A DNA stretch of 64,000 bases from CAZHFA01 sp964534945. Its GTDB lineage: Bacteria > Bdellovibrionota_C > UBA2361 > CAKMMH01. The notes beneath the pieces are model-generated. The model was not told the DNA's origin. It saw only the letters and a program-made list of their open reading frames with translations, and did not search any database. The DNA is taken from assembly GCA_964534945.1 (NCBI GenBank), contig CAZHSB010000003.1, positions 3,333-67,332 on the forward strand, read 5' to 3'. The position numbers were made by a program, and so were the translations under genes. Numbering within the stretch: position 1 is the stretch's first letter; each line of letters opens with the position of its first letter. Positions 8,638 to 17,725 of this stretch are shown one piece after another.

Positions 8638-9297
8638 TTAAGCACGAACCTCTGAAATATCAGATAAAGATATCTGTTGTTCTCCTATCAACAGTGGATT
8701 TTCATCTCCTGGGATAAAACCACTAACTGTTCCACACCTTGAAGAGCTCACTGTAGAATAGCTACCCGAAGAATTTAAATACACAACATTAGCTGAAAAA
8801 GAACCTGATGATGTAGATAAGTTATTAAGTGTAGCTGTATATTCTCCCGCTTCTAATTCTCCCAAAGATATCGTTTCAACAATATTCTTACTATCATCTA
8901 ACAATTGAACATTTACCTCTGAAGATGAAGAAGGTAATTTAAACGTGATGTCTCCCCCATCATTGTTCGATACTTCTATCGTATTGTCTTTTAACAATAC
9001 TTGGTGCCCTAAATAAGTTGCCAATCCTTCACTCTCCGAAGAAGAGCTTGAAGACATTCCCTCTAAGGTATCATTTATAGAAATTAACTGCTCAACTTGT
9101 GAAAATTGTGCCAAGTTGACGGCAAATTCTTCATTTTCTACTGGATCCAATGGATCTTGATTTTGAAGTTGAGTAATCAAAAGTTGTAAAAATTCATCTT
9201 TCCCGACAACGCTAGATGAATCGCTTGATGAAGATTTTGTAGTACTTTCAGTAGAATAATAACTGCTATCTAATTTATCTATACTTGATGTAGTCAT
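8638..9297 (-). CDS. flgD: Flagellar hook-capping scaffold FlgD
   Basis: A 219-residue protein. The start is the ATG at 9295-9297 (MTTSSIDKLDSS), which has AGGAG seven bases upstream; a longer frame to 9348 would cross the promoter and is rejected. The conserved FlgD N-terminal block is present: KDEFLQLLITQLQNQDPLDPVENEEFAVNLAQFS (residues about 35-68, described here in two pieces), followed by a Ser-rich linker and an Ig-like/tudor hybrid domain with VQLLDDSKNIVETISLG. It caps the growing hook and guides FlgE assembly. It is first in the operon flgD-flgE-fapA-CBS and has a sigma-54-like promoter about 60 bases upstream. Confidence 0.93.
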   Translation of the reverse strand: MTTSSIDKLDSSYYSTESTTKSSSSDSSSVVGKDEFLQLLITQLQNQDPLDPVENEEFAVNLAQFSQVEQLISINDTLEGMSSSSSSESEGLATYLGHQVLLKDNTIEVSNNDGGDITFKLPSSSSEVNVQLLDDSKNIVETISLGELEAGEYTATLNNLSTSSGSFSANVVYLNSSGSYSTVSSSRCGTVSGFIPGDENPLLIGEQQISLSDISEVRA

Positions 9298-9358
9298 ATA
9301 AACACTCCTAAAAATGGCTAGGAAATATTTGCCATCTATTATGCTCAAGTAAAACTAT

Positions 9359-9374
9359 TGCAATCCTCATACCA
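9359..9374 (-). promoter_or_regulatory. Sigma-54-type (-24/-12) promoter of the flgD-flgE operon
   Basis: Read leftward the sequence is TGGTATGAGGATTGCA. It matches the RpoN consensus TGGCACG-N4-TTGCA at 14 of 16 positions (counting the four free bases), with GG and GC exactly ten bases apart. The predicted start of transcription would lie near 9347, giving a leader of about 50 bases before the FlgD ATG. Hook genes are RpoN-dependent in several polarly flagellated groups, which supports the reading. Confidence 0.7.
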
Positions 9375-9479
9375 CTTTTTAATTGTGTTTTGATGATAAA
9401 TCGAAACGCTTATTCTAGGCACATAAGTGCTATAAAGCACTCAGTTACTTTTGAAACTTCGAATCGAAAATGAAAACCA

Positions 9480-10370
9480 TTACTTAACTTCTATAGAACT
9501 TGTGCGGTTTATTTTTTTAAATACACAATACGTTACACATAATACACAAATAATTGAAATCCAACCTATCGGCTCACAAACAAGAAAATAACGCCTTGCC
9601 ATTTTATGTAAATTAATATTAGTAGCCTCTCCTGTTGAATAAATAAATAACTTCATCGCCATAACCCAACCAGAATGAATTCCTATATTTATATAAATTG
9701 ATGAAAATCTTTGCATCATTATACAAAGAGAACAGCCGACAAGAAAAAGTCCGAAAAATGCCTTTAAAATTCCTGGAAAAAACATGGTTTGAAGTACGTC
9801 AAGATAATATTCAAAGCCTACAGTTAAAGACCAAGAATTATAAATAAACATTTTATCTGGTGCCACAAAATGAACACTCGCATAACATAAGCTAGAAAGC
9901 ACTATTGCAAAAATTATATTCATTTTTTTCTTAAAGGCACTTAACAATACAACCCTGAAGAAAGCTTCCTCTAGAATTGAAATAATAATTGCCGCAAAAA
10001 TTACTTTTAAAATTTTAAAGAAATAATACTCAAAACTCTTTTCAACCCAAACAATTTCACCATCAAAATCAATAAAAAAAACAAGTATTATAGAAATTCC
10101 AAGAGTTATAAAAAAAGAAAGTAAACATTCTCTAAGGGCAATTTTAAAATTAACATTTCTCAGTTTTAACCAAATCTCTTTTACAGAAAAATTTTTCTTT
10201 AATAGTAATAAAAAAACAAAAATAAGTACCATCAAAACCCTATCAAGTACCCTAGAATATGGAGGTATTCCTGTTTTCCAAAAACTTTGAATTAGAGAAT
10301 AAAGAGGCGGCGTTATTACAGCGCCAATAAAAAGTGAACCAAAAATTAATGTACATAATGATTTGATCAT
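9480..10370 (-). CDS. CPBP-family intramembrane metalloprotease
   Basis: A 296-residue polytopic membrane protein with about eight spans. The three CPBP (Abi, CAAX-protease/bacteriocin-processing) motifs are visible: EExxxR as ISILEEAFFRVVLL (about residue 137), a downstream histidine in YASVHFVAP, and a third motif IHSGWVMAM near residue 226. These residues bind the catalytic zinc in the Rce1 family. The substrate is unknown; members act on prenylated or membrane-bound peptides or serve as scaffolds. The start has GGGG just upstream. It is 17 bases downstream of the HD gene and in the same direction as recJ, so it is probably the end of a recJ-HD-CPBP transcript. Confidence 0.85.
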   Translation of the reverse strand: MIKSLCTLIFGSLFIGAVITPPLYSLIQSFWKTGIPPYSRVLDRVLMVLIFVFLLLLKKNFSVKEIWLKLRNVNFKIALRECLLSFFITLGISIILVFFIDFDGEIVWVEKSFEYYFFKILKVIFAAIIISILEEAFFRVVLLSAFKKKMNIIFAIVLSSLCYASVHFVAPDKMFIYNSWSLTVGFEYYLDVLQTMFFPGILKAFFGLFLVGCSLCIMMQRFSSIYINIGIHSGWVMAMKLFIYSTGEATNINLHKMARRYFLVCEPIGWISIICVLCVTYCVFKKINRTSSIEVK

Positions 10371-10387
10371 TTTCCCCTTTTAAAATA

Positions 10388-10939
10388 TTACGAAAAAATT
10401 TTATAAAATTCCCAAAATTTTTCTACTTTATCAGCTCCAAATCTATTTAAATTATTCACTATATCATCAAGTGATAACTCAACATCTATTTTTTCAATGT
10501 ATTTTTTAGAAAAAAAGTTATCTGCATAAGCAATTAATTTTTCTTCAATTGTAGTAGGTTCCATTGCCTCAGTTCCTATTTGCAAATTTATGACTTCTTG
10601 TTTATTTAATCCAACCCCAAAATGGTCTTTACATATATCTTGGTATTTTTCATATTTTGTTCCATTTAACATCTCTGCTCCCAAAACACCATGCCATAAA
10701 TATGGTTTATCCCCAAAACAACAAAGATTTGGTGCGTTAGTTTTTATCATACCAATATCATGCAAAAGCGAAGCCTCAAAAATATATCTTTCATCTAAGT
10801 TTAAACTTTTTTTTAAATTTATCTCTAAAGCTTTGTCCGCAACATGGAAACTATGCTTTAATAGAATTTCTTTTGCCTGCTTATTATCAATATAAAAATC
10901 GTCTATAATTTCTGGATATTTTCTCATAATACTAATCAT
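10388..10939 (-). CDS. HD-domain phosphohydrolase
   Basis: A 183-residue HD-superfamily protein. The motifs are H (KHSFHVADKALEI), HD (ASLLHDIGMIKTNAP), H (YLWHGVLGAEML) and a later D in AYADNFFSKK, which together would form the metal site of a small nucleotide or phosphate-ester hydrolase. It resembles the stand-alone HD proteins of unknown substrate annotated near tRNA or nucleotide genes. The start codon overlaps the recJ stop as ATGA, implying coupled translation with the exonuclease. No signalling domain is fused. Confidence 0.82.
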   Translation of the reverse strand: MISIMRKYPEIIDDFYIDNKQAKEILLKHSFHVADKALEINLKKSLNLDERYIFEASLLHDIGMIKTNAPNLCCFGDKPYLWHGVLGAEMLNGTKYEKYQDICKDHFGVGLNKQEVINLQIGTEAMEPTTIEEKLIAYADNFFSKKYIEKIDVELSLDDIVNNLNRFGADKVEKFWEFYKIFS

Positions 10940-12657
10940 TTACTAGGAGATACAGTTGATATATTTGCTTGAATTTCTTCAAAACCTCCAAAAGAATTAA
11001 TTTGAGGTTTAAACACCACATCTACTTTTTTCCCTTCTTTTAACATTGGATGTTCTGTTTGCTTCCATAACATTCCAATTAGTATTTTACCATAAGAGTC
11101 TGAAAGCACAACTTTTAAATGACTGTCTCTTAAAACATAAATTTTGTTAACTAATAAATTCTCACACAAAAACTGTATAGGAGGATTTTCCATACCAAAA
11201 GGAGAAAATAAATTAAGTTCGTTAATTATATCCTTATTTAATTCATTCAAAGAAATTTTTATATCAGCGATGACCTTTGGAACAGCATCAATCGTTAATA
11301 TTTTTTTTTCACAAAATTTATTAAATTCTTCCGCAAAAATTTTTATATTTTCTCTTTTTATTGAAACGCCCCCAGCCATTTCATGACCACCAAATTTTTC
11401 AAGATATTTCGATAAAGATGTCAAACACTCTATAACACTAAATCCCTCAATACCTCTGATAGATCCTTTAAAAATTCCATCTTGATCTAGCCCTAAAACA
11501 ATTGATGGCTTATAATATTTTTCGACTAATCTTTGAGCAACAATACCGACAACCCCCGTATGAAAACTTGGATGCCAACAACAAAGGCCAAACTTTAAAG
11601 ACTCTAAAGATTCAACCTGTCTGATTGCCTCTTTCTTTACTTGTTCTTCTATCACCTGACGTTCTTTGTTTAGTTTATCTAATTTCCCTACTATTTTTTT
11701 TGCTTTTTTTTCATCAAGTGTTGTTAAAAGCTCTACAACCATTTCTCCTGTAAGCATTCTTCCTGCAGCATTAAGACGAGGACCAATATTAAATGAAATG
11801 TCATAACAATTAATTTCTTTATTCAAATTTAGGGCATTTTTTAATGCTATGATGCCTACTCTTTTGCTGTTATTTATTACTTCAAGACCCTTTTTTGCTA
11901 TTACTCTATTAGGACCGATGAGGGGAACCATGTCGCAAATTGTTCCCATGGCACTTAAATCAAGATAATCTTTTGGATCTATTTTTATTTTATCATTTTC
12001 CTCGTAAAGTTTTTTTCTAAGCAAAATTATCAAATACCAAACAAGTCCAGCCGTACAGAGAGCATATTCACAAAAACCACACCCCTCTTGATTTGGATTT
12101 ACAAAAGCATCAGATCTTGGATTATTTTTGCCAACATGATGGTGGTCAATAACAATTGTTTTTATTCCAAGTTCTTGTGCTAATTTAATTTCTTTTTCGT
12201 TAGTTGTTCCATAATCAAGGGATAATAATAGTGTCGCACCATCTTTTTTAGCTTCTTTTACCATTCTTTCATTTAAACCATATCCTTCAGAAAATCTATC
12301 TGGAACATAATTTTTAACATCTATATTTAAATCTTTTAACAAATTTATTATTTGCGAAGCCGAAGTTAATCCATCGACATCAAAATCAGAACAAATAGCA
12401 ATTTTCTCATGATTTTTTATTGCCTCAACAATAATATCAGAAGCTTGCTCAAGCCCTAACATTTTTTTAGGATCTGGTAGTCCATCTTTTAATGTTGGGC
12501 GTAAAAAATTTTTAAGATTTTCATCTAATTTAAATCCTCGAGCTGATAAAACCCTTGCACTAACAAATGAAATATTAAAATTTTTTTCAATATCATGTGC
12601 AACATCTTCGTTTTGATTTCTTAATATTATTTTTTTATTTTGGTTTATGAAAACCAC
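10936..12657 (-). CDS. recJ: Single-stranded-DNA-specific exonuclease RecJ
   Basis: A 573-residue protein of normal RecJ length. DHH-domain motifs are intact: motif I ICSDFDVDGLTSA, motif II LLSLDYGT, motif III VIDHHHVG, and DMVPLIGPNR. The DHHA1 part follows, with SIRGIEGFSVIECL and KFGGHEMAGGVS (GGHxxAAG motif). RecJ degrades ssDNA 5' to 3' in recombination and mismatch repair, using Mn2+/Mg2+. The start is a GTG at 12655-12657 with AAGGAAG a few bases upstream; an overlapping ATG is out of frame. It leads a recJ-HD-CPBP group. Confidence 0.95.
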   Translation of the reverse strand: MVFINQNKKIILRNQNEDVAHDIEKNFNISFVSARVLSARGFKLDENLKNFLRPTLKDGLPDPKKMLGLEQASDIIVEAIKNHEKIAICSDFDVDGLTSASQIINLLKDLNIDVKNYVPDRFSEGYGLNERMVKEAKKDGATLLLSLDYGTTNEKEIKLAQELGIKTIVIDHHHVGKNNPRSDAFVNPNQEGCGFCEYALCTAGLVWYLIILLRKKLYEENDKIKIDPKDYLDLSAMGTICDMVPLIGPNRVIAKKGLEVINNSKRVGIIALKNALNLNKEINCYDISFNIGPRLNAAGRMLTGEMVVELLTTLDEKKAKKIVGKLDKLNKERQVIEEQVKKEAIRQVESLESLKFGLCCWHPSFHTGVVGIVAQRLVEKYYKPSIVLGLDQDGIFKGSIRGIEGFSVIECLTSLSKYLEKFGGHEMAGGVSIKRENIKIFAEEFNKFCEKKILTIDAVPKVIADIKISLNELNKDIINELNLFSPFGMENPPIQFLCENLLVNKIYVLRDSHLKVVLSDSYGKILIGMLWKQTEHPMLKEGKKVDVVFKPQINSFGGFEEIQANISTVSPSK

Positions 12658-12737
12658 ATAACTTCCTTGTAAAAAATACCTCTTTTATAATAAATCAAAT
12701 TATTAAATATTAAAATAAAGAATGTTTAAGAATTTCT

Positions 12738-14273
12738 TTACTCATTAGAAAAGTTTTTTCCGAATGTAGAACATGAAATTTTTTTATCTTTTAACAGATT
12801 ATAAACATATTCTTTAAAAGAAAAAAATTTGTTATATTTTTTTAAATCTTCATATGAGGGTATATTTCCCATTAATAAACCTTGCCTAATTTCACCATTT
12901 AAGGTCAACGTCTCCATTGCCAAAACCTTTCCACTTATCCCTGTATTTGAACAATCTTTACAGCCCATTGAATCAAAAACATCTATTTTTAAAAAATCGC
13001 TTGCTTGTTGCTCTTTAATCATACACTTATCGCACATTTTTGGTAACAGTTCTTGATACGATAAAAACTTTATAGCTTGTGCCATATTTATTGCATTTAT
13101 ATTTAATGATTTTAAACGAAGAAATATTTCTAAAATATTTCCTGCATGAATAGTTGACAATACTTTATGTCCACTAAATACCGATTGAAAAAGATATGCA
13201 GCACTAATTTCATCTCTAATTTCCCCTATCATGATAACATCAGGATCTTGCCTAAGGATAGCAGGCAATGCATCTTTATAGTCAAAACCCATCTTGGGAT
13301 TCAAAGATGTTTGAGAAACTCCATCTAAAATCAACTCAACAGGATCTTCTAAAGTTACAACATTTAAACCTTTATTTTTTAAATAATTAAGCATCGCATA
13401 TAATGTTGTGCTTTTTCCAGAGCTTGTAGGGCCTGCGCAAAGCATTGCACCTCCCTTTGAGTCAAGGAAATTCTTCATTTGGAAAATTACATTTTCTGAT
13501 ATACCAAGCTCAGAAATATCTTTCATAATTTTATAAGAATGGAATCTTAATACCGCTTTTTCTCCAAAAATTGTAGGCATTGTACTTACACGAATTCCAA
13601 AATTTTTAAGCTCTGGAATAACAAAACTACCATCTTGAGGGTAATCTTTTTTATCAAGATTTAGAGAAGATAAAATTTTTATTCGCCTAATCAATGTTAA
13701 GTGTTGTTTTTTTAATATTTTTAAATTATTAAGTTCTAAAAAATTTCCATTTACTCTTAATTTTATAGATGTTCCAATTTGAGTTGGAATAATATGAAGA
13801 TCTGATGCTTGAACAGAAATTGCATATTTTATAATATCTTCTAAAAATTTGCTTTCTTCATTATTAGACTCTTCAAAGAACTTTTTTATTTCAATGTGAT
13901 CATTATTTAAATTTTTCGATAAAACATTAACACTTTTTTCTACGATTGATTCATCAGAATAATATGTTGAAAAGATAACGTGTTCAAAATCTGAGCTACT
14001 TACATATATATCTTTTATATTAAACCCCGTTAACAATCTTAAAGATTCAATTAAGTCTTTATTTAATTTTTTACATGTAGCAACTGTTAAGATATCTTGA
14101 GTTTCATTTTTTAAAATCGATAATGGTAAGACTCCAAATTTTTGTGCATCTTCAAAAGGCAATAATAATCTTGCTTCTTTTGATGAATTTTTTCTCATTA
14201 ACGATAAGAGCTCTTGCTCTTTAGAATGATCAACTGCTACATTGGTATTATTTTGATATGGTACTATTTTCAT
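12738..14273 (-). CDS. GspE/PilB-type secretion ATPase
   Basis: A 511-residue hexameric ATPase of the type II secretion/type IV pilus assembly family. An N-terminal MshEN-like domain (SILKNETQDILTVATCKK) precedes the ATPase core: Walker A GPTSSGKSTT, Asp box VTLEDPVELIL, Walker B PDVIMIGEIRD, His box STIHAGN, and a C-terminal zinc site formed by CDKC and CKDC. It would power pseudopilus or pilus extension at the inner membrane. No gspD/F/G or pilC/Q is nearby, so the machine it serves lies elsewhere. An inverted repeat (14273-14309) overlaps the start codon and may control translation. Confidence 0.9.
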   Translation of the reverse strand: MKIVPYQNNTNVAVDHSKEQELLSLMRKNSSKEARLLLPFEDAQKFGVLPLSILKNETQDILTVATCKKLNKDLIESLRLLTGFNIKDIYVSSSDFEHVIFSTYYSDESIVEKSVNVLSKNLNNDHIEIKKFFEESNNEESKFLEDIIKYAISVQASDLHIIPTQIGTSIKLRVNGNFLELNNLKILKKQHLTLIRRIKILSSLNLDKKDYPQDGSFVIPELKNFGIRVSTMPTIFGEKAVLRFHSYKIMKDISELGISENVIFQMKNFLDSKGGAMLCAGPTSSGKSTTLYAMLNYLKNKGLNVVTLEDPVELILDGVSQTSLNPKMGFDYKDALPAILRQDPDVIMIGEIRDEISAAYLFQSVFSGHKVLSTIHAGNILEIFLRLKSLNINAINMAQAIKFLSYQELLPKMCDKCMIKEQQASDFLKIDVFDSMGCKDCSNTGISGKVLAMETLTLNGEIRQGLLMGNIPSYEDLKKYNKFFSFKEYVYNLLKDKKISCSTFGKNFSNE

Positions 14274-14309
14274 AACTACAAAGCCTTTTTTTCTTTCTCT
14301 TTGTAGTTA
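14273..14309 (-). promoter_or_regulatory. Leader hairpin at the start of the GspE-like gene
   Basis: TAACTACAAAG (14273-14283) and CTTTGTAGTTA (14299-14309) form a perfect 11-bp stem with a 15-base loop. Read in the mRNA direction, the loop holds the purine-rich AAAGG ribosome-binding site and the second arm runs up to and includes the A of the start codon. The fold could therefore gate initiation. There is no U-tract, so it is not a typical terminator. Confidence 0.45.
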
Positions 14310-14356
14310 ATCGAAAATAATATCTAAAAAGTTCTTATAAAAAGATATCAAGACTT

Positions 14357-15100
14357 CTAGAATTCGGAAATTGCTGGATCTGTTCCATTTACATATTCTC
14401 TATAATCTGAAATCCCATCTCCGTCCGTATCTTGACTATTTGGATTGGTTCCTAAAATTATTTCTAAATCATCACATAACCCATCATTGTCAGAATCAAC
14501 AGAGGAAGGAAAAGTCCCTATCGAGCTAGTATCTATTCTATCTGAAAGCCTTGTGTGGGAAACATAAGGAAAAGAAGTTTCCGAATCTTTATCAGTTTCT
14601 AGTTCAAGTTCAATTATATCACTATACCCATCATTATCAGAGTCAACAAAACCAATACTGTCATCACCATCATCGTCATCATATTCATCGTAGTTAAGGC
14701 TATTACCATCATCTGAGTCTGACAAATTAGATTCTGAATTTTCATCTAAAAAAGCTTCTCCAAGCCAATTCCCCGTTGTATTTTCTTCAGAAATTGATTC
14801 TAATTCGCTTAGAAGCTCATTCATATTAACATTTGCCTTTATGCCTATAAAATCGCTATCAGTATCATCATCTTCACTGTCTTCGTCATCTCCAATATCT
14901 CCATCATCCGTTGGTGTTGGAGTAGCAGTTGATGTAGACTCATTAGGATTAGGAGTCGATGTCGGAGTTTTCGTTTCGGTTGGTGTGTTAGTCGCAGTAG
15001 CTTGCGGTTTAAATAATACATAATCTTCTTGACAACTTTCCGTCGCGCTTAAAGATATATAACAAAAAAGAAGCAACATAATACAAAAAATTCTTTTCAT
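14357..15100 (-). CDS. Exported protein with thrombospondin-type-3-like calcium repeats
   Basis: A 247-residue protein. The start is the ATG at 15098-15100 (MKRIFCIMLLLFCYISLSA) with AAGGAT six bases upstream; 71 further upstream codons in frame look non-coding and have no signal sequence. After the signal peptide comes a Thr/Pro-rich linker (TPTSTPNPNESTSTATPTPT), then acidic stretches, then DxDxDG-type calcium-binding repeats: DSDNDGYSDIIE, DSDNDGLCDDLE and DTDGDGISDYRE, the last two joined by GTNPNSQ as in type-3 repeats. Likely cell-surface or extracellular and calcium-stabilised. It is 83 bases before the secretion ATPase gene on the same strand. Confidence 0.8.
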   Translation of the reverse strand: MKRIFCIMLLLFCYISLSATESCQEDYVLFKPQATATNTPTETKTPTSTPNPNESTSTATPTPTDDGDIGDDEDSEDDDTDSDFIGIKANVNMNELLSELESISEENTTGNWLGEAFLDENSESNLSDSDDGNSLNYDEYDDDDGDDSIGFVDSDNDGYSDIIELELETDKDSETSFPYVSHTRLSDRIDTSSIGTFPSSVDSDNDGLCDDLEIILGTNPNSQDTDGDGISDYREYVNGTDPAISEF

Positions 15101-15242
15101 AATTTTATCCTTGATACAAAAATTCTTATCCTCACGTATATTTGATACGTTTTTACAGTAAATGGATTTAAAAAAATGGATTTTTTTTATATTTTTGGTA
15201 TAAATTATAGAAACTAATTGTGTTTTTATTAATCTAACAGCT

Positions 15243-15485
15243 ATGGAGTTTAGAAAACCATCATCAGAAAAAAAGAGGGAGTGGGATATACGAGCGAGGC
15301 AAAAAGATGCCATCGTCCCAGAATTCTTCGAAGTTTTTCCAAATAAGGTACATATAACTTGTGGAAATTGTGGATGTAATTTTAAACGCCCCTTAATTAT
15401 GAACTTAGACGAACCAACTTTTATATGCCCGAATGAAGAATGTAGAGCAAAAAATTGGATCCCTCTAAAATATGATATAAAATGA
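15243..15485 (+). CDS. Small zinc-ribbon protein
   Basis: An 80-residue protein with two CxxC-like knuckles, CGNCGC near residue 41 and CPNEEC near residue 65, which should bind one zinc ion. The N-terminal third is charged and basic. No family name can be given; such small ribbons often bind nucleic acid or act as adaptors. It is seven bases upstream of the next gene on the same strand, suggesting a bicistronic unit. There is no strong ribosome-binding site, and the start is the only ATG that keeps a sensible N-terminus. Confidence 0.65.
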   Translation: MEFRKPSSEKKREWDIRARQKDAIVPEFFEVFPNKVHITCGNCGCNFKRPLIMNLDEPTFICPNEECRAKNWIPLKYDIK

Positions 15486-15491
15486 TAAAAA

Positions 15492-16073
15492 ATGAGTTTT
15501 ATAGACGGTTTTTACACATTCAATATCGACTTATCAAATGTTGAAAATAACATTTACGATAAACTATTCTTAAAACTTCCAAAACACCCAAATGAATCTT
15601 ACGAATATCTATTTAGCAAAGTTATTGCATACTGCCATTGCTATGAAAAAGAATTAGAATTTTCTCAAGGATTTTATTCTCCTGATGATCCTACTATTTG
15701 GAGAAAAAATATCTTAAGTGAAATAGAAACATGGACACAAGTAGGTCCCTGCTCTTATAAAAAATTACATAAAGCAATAAAACAAAACCCAAATGCAAAA
15801 TTTAAAATATATTTTATCAATGAAAGCGAACCAAGAGATTTTTGCTATGAATTTAGGGCAATAAAAACAAAGGATTTCCAAAAAGTAAAATTTTTCTCAA
15901 TTGATGAAAAATTTATACAAAAATTAATTGATAACATTTCTTCAAGAATGACTTGGAGCATAAATTTTATAGATGATACTCTTTACTTTAACTGGGATAA
16001 TTTAGAGATTGAAGATAGCATAAAAGAAATTGATATATGGGAAATTTATCAAAAATTAATTAGTAATATTTAA
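15492..16073 (+). CDS. Cytosolic protein of unknown function
   Basis: A 193-residue protein with no signal peptide or membrane span. The composition is mixed alpha/beta and rich in aromatic residues (GFYTFNIDLS, YLFSKVIAYCHCYEKE). It resembles in general outline the YaeQ family (a short N-terminal strand region, then KLPKHPNESYEYLFSKVIAYC and FYSPDDPTIW), which has a restriction-endonuclease-like fold. In that family a conserved PDEP-like segment follows, and the PDDPTIW here corresponds. I therefore suggest YaeQ-like with modest confidence. It is probably co-transcribed with the zinc-ribbon gene. Confidence 0.6.
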   Translation: MSFIDGFYTFNIDLSNVENNIYDKLFLKLPKHPNESYEYLFSKVIAYCHCYEKELEFSQGFYSPDDPTIWRKNILSEIETWTQVGPCSYKKLHKAIKQNPNAKFKIYFINESEPRDFCYEFRAIKTKDFQKVKFFSIDEKFIQKLIDNISSRMTWSINFIDDTLYFNWDNLEIEDSIKEIDIWEIYQKLISNI

Positions 16074-16096
16074 TTTTTCACATCTAAAAAATAAAA

Positions 16097-16795
16097 TTAA
16101 CTTAAGAAATATCTTATTTTAGTAATTTCTATCAACATTTTTATTGGATCTAATATGGGATGAACTTTAGATCCCGTTTTATTAGTCCACGCGATTGGAA
16201 CTTCTGATATTTTATAACCATTTTTATTTGCTTTATATAAAATTTCTGCATCAAACGCAAATCCATCAATATGCTGATTTGAGAAAACACACTGCGCTGA
16301 TTCTTTATTAAACAACTTAAAACCGCACTGCAAATCCGTTAGATTAAGTCCTAACATTTTATTAACTAAAAAATTAAAAACTCTTCCTCTAAATTTCAAA
16401 AATAACTTTGTTTTTACATCAGATAATTTCATTGCTCTTGACGCTATAACTACATCACTACCTTTTTTGACTTCTTCTAATAATTTACTTATTTCGCGAA
16501 AAGGAGTCGCACCGTCTGCATCGGCAAAAATTCTAAGATCGCCACAAGAACTTAACATCCCCTGTCTTACAACTGCTCCTTTTCCAGAGTTTTCTTGATT
16601 ATTTATAAGTTTTATAAAATTCCATTTTTTTTCAAAATCTTTAACAACACCAACAGTATTATCTTTACTCCCATCATTAACAACTATAACTTCATATGTC
16701 CCATCATAATTATCTAGAAAAGATTTTAAATCTAAAAGCATTCCGGGGAGCCTCTCTTCTTCATTATATGCAGGAATTACAATTGATAAATCCAT
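16097..16795 (-). CDS. Family 2 glycosyltransferase, polyprenyl-phosphate sugar synthase-like
   Basis: A 232-residue GT-A fold enzyme with LSIVIPAYNEEERLPGML at the N-terminus, VIVVNDGSKDNT, the metal-binding FADADGATPF (DxD) near residue 92, and the acceptor-side motif DLQCGFKLFNK followed by DAEILYKANKNGYKI. This set matches ALG5/DPM1-like enzymes that load a sugar (Glc, Man or similar) onto a polyprenyl phosphate carrier at the cytoplasmic face. There is no C-terminal membrane pair, so it would be peripheral. Such a product would feed the GT-C membrane transferases elsewhere in the window (27.7, 48.3 and 52.2 kb). Confidence 0.88.
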   Translation of the reverse strand: MDLSIVIPAYNEEERLPGMLLDLKSFLDNYDGTYEVIVVNDGSKDNTVGVVKDFEKKWNFIKLINNQENSGKGAVVRQGMLSSCGDLRIFADADGATPFREISKLLEEVKKGSDVVIASRAMKLSDVKTKLFLKFRGRVFNFLVNKMLGLNLTDLQCGFKLFNKESAQCVFSNQHIDGFAFDAEILYKANKNGYKISEVPIAWTNKTGSKVHPILDPIKMLIEITKIRYFLS

Positions 16796-16892
16796 ATTTT
16801 ACCTTTACAAATAACTAACTTTATATTATCTTAAACATGCTTATGCGTGATTAGTATATATATTTTTTTTAATCTTAGAAACGGAGTTTTTT

Positions 16893-17647
16893 ATGAATTT
16901 TAACCAAACAATTGAACCAGAAAAATTTGCTAATTTAAAAGATGAAAAAATAAAACCAAAAGCCATTTTAAAGGAAGCTTGGGAATTAACTCAAAAACCT
17001 GGGGTAAAATTGGAATGTTGGAAGGCAAATATAATTATGTTTTTATTGTCTGTGGTTACTATGACGATGGTATTTATACTTACTCCCCTTACTTTTTCTG
17101 ATTATAGTTTTTCAAACGCATTAGGCTTACGAAGCCTTACAACTTATTTAATTTCTGCAGAAATTGGAACAATATTATCTGGGGGAATATATTTTTTTAT
17201 AATTCGTTATATAAAACATAATGATCTAAATTATAAAAACTTTTTTGGCGTATTCAAAAAAAAGTACATAATTCCATTATCATTTTATTCTATAATATTG
17301 TGTTGCCTACAATTTATAGCAACATCTTCAGTAACATTTTCTCATATATAATCATTTCTTTAATATCATTTTTCTTTATATTTGTAATACCATTAATTGT
17401 TGATGATAGATCTTCAAATATAATTGATATTTTAAAAATGGCATGCAAAGCATTATTGGCAAACTTTCAATCTTACATAACCATATATTTAATAACACTT
17501 TTATTAACGATAATTAGCATCATAACTTTATGTATAGGATTTTTTTGGGCTCTTCCTCTTCAAAATATTATTTGGATAGTTGCTTACATAAAAACAGACT
17601 TTAAAGAATTGGACAATCCAGTAAATACATTTATAGTGAATCCATAG
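16893..17647 (+). pseudogene. Multispanning membrane protein gene with a frameshift
   Basis: The frame from 16893 encodes a cytoplasmic N-terminus (KPKAILKEAWELTQKPG), then three membrane spans, and stops at 17351. A second frame, shifted by -1, carries on from about 17300 with FSYIIISLISFFFIFVIPLIVDD, two further spans (ending WALPLQNIIWIVAYI) and a stop at 17647. Together they look like one six-span protein resembling the BPSS1780/DUF975-like membrane proteins (PLIVDDR..., A...L...NF, LPL). One base has apparently been lost in or near 17260-17345; an A8 run lies at about 17256-17263. This could be a real mutation, a sequencing error or, less likely, two separate genes. Confidence 0.6.
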
Positions 17648-17725
17648 ACTACTAACCAATTTGTTTTTATACTCTTTTCATCATCTTGGCTTTTTTATCA
17701 TTACAAGCTAATATTAAAGCTTAAG

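Noticed and set aside
9426..9441. AGTGC-GCACT stem as terminator of the 9480 region
   Set aside because: Only five base pairs and no T tract; too weak to annotate.
17300..17647. Independent gene starting with GTG at 17300
   Set aside because: It lacks a ribosome-binding site, overlaps the preceding frame, and continues the same membrane protein; frameshift is a better explanation.
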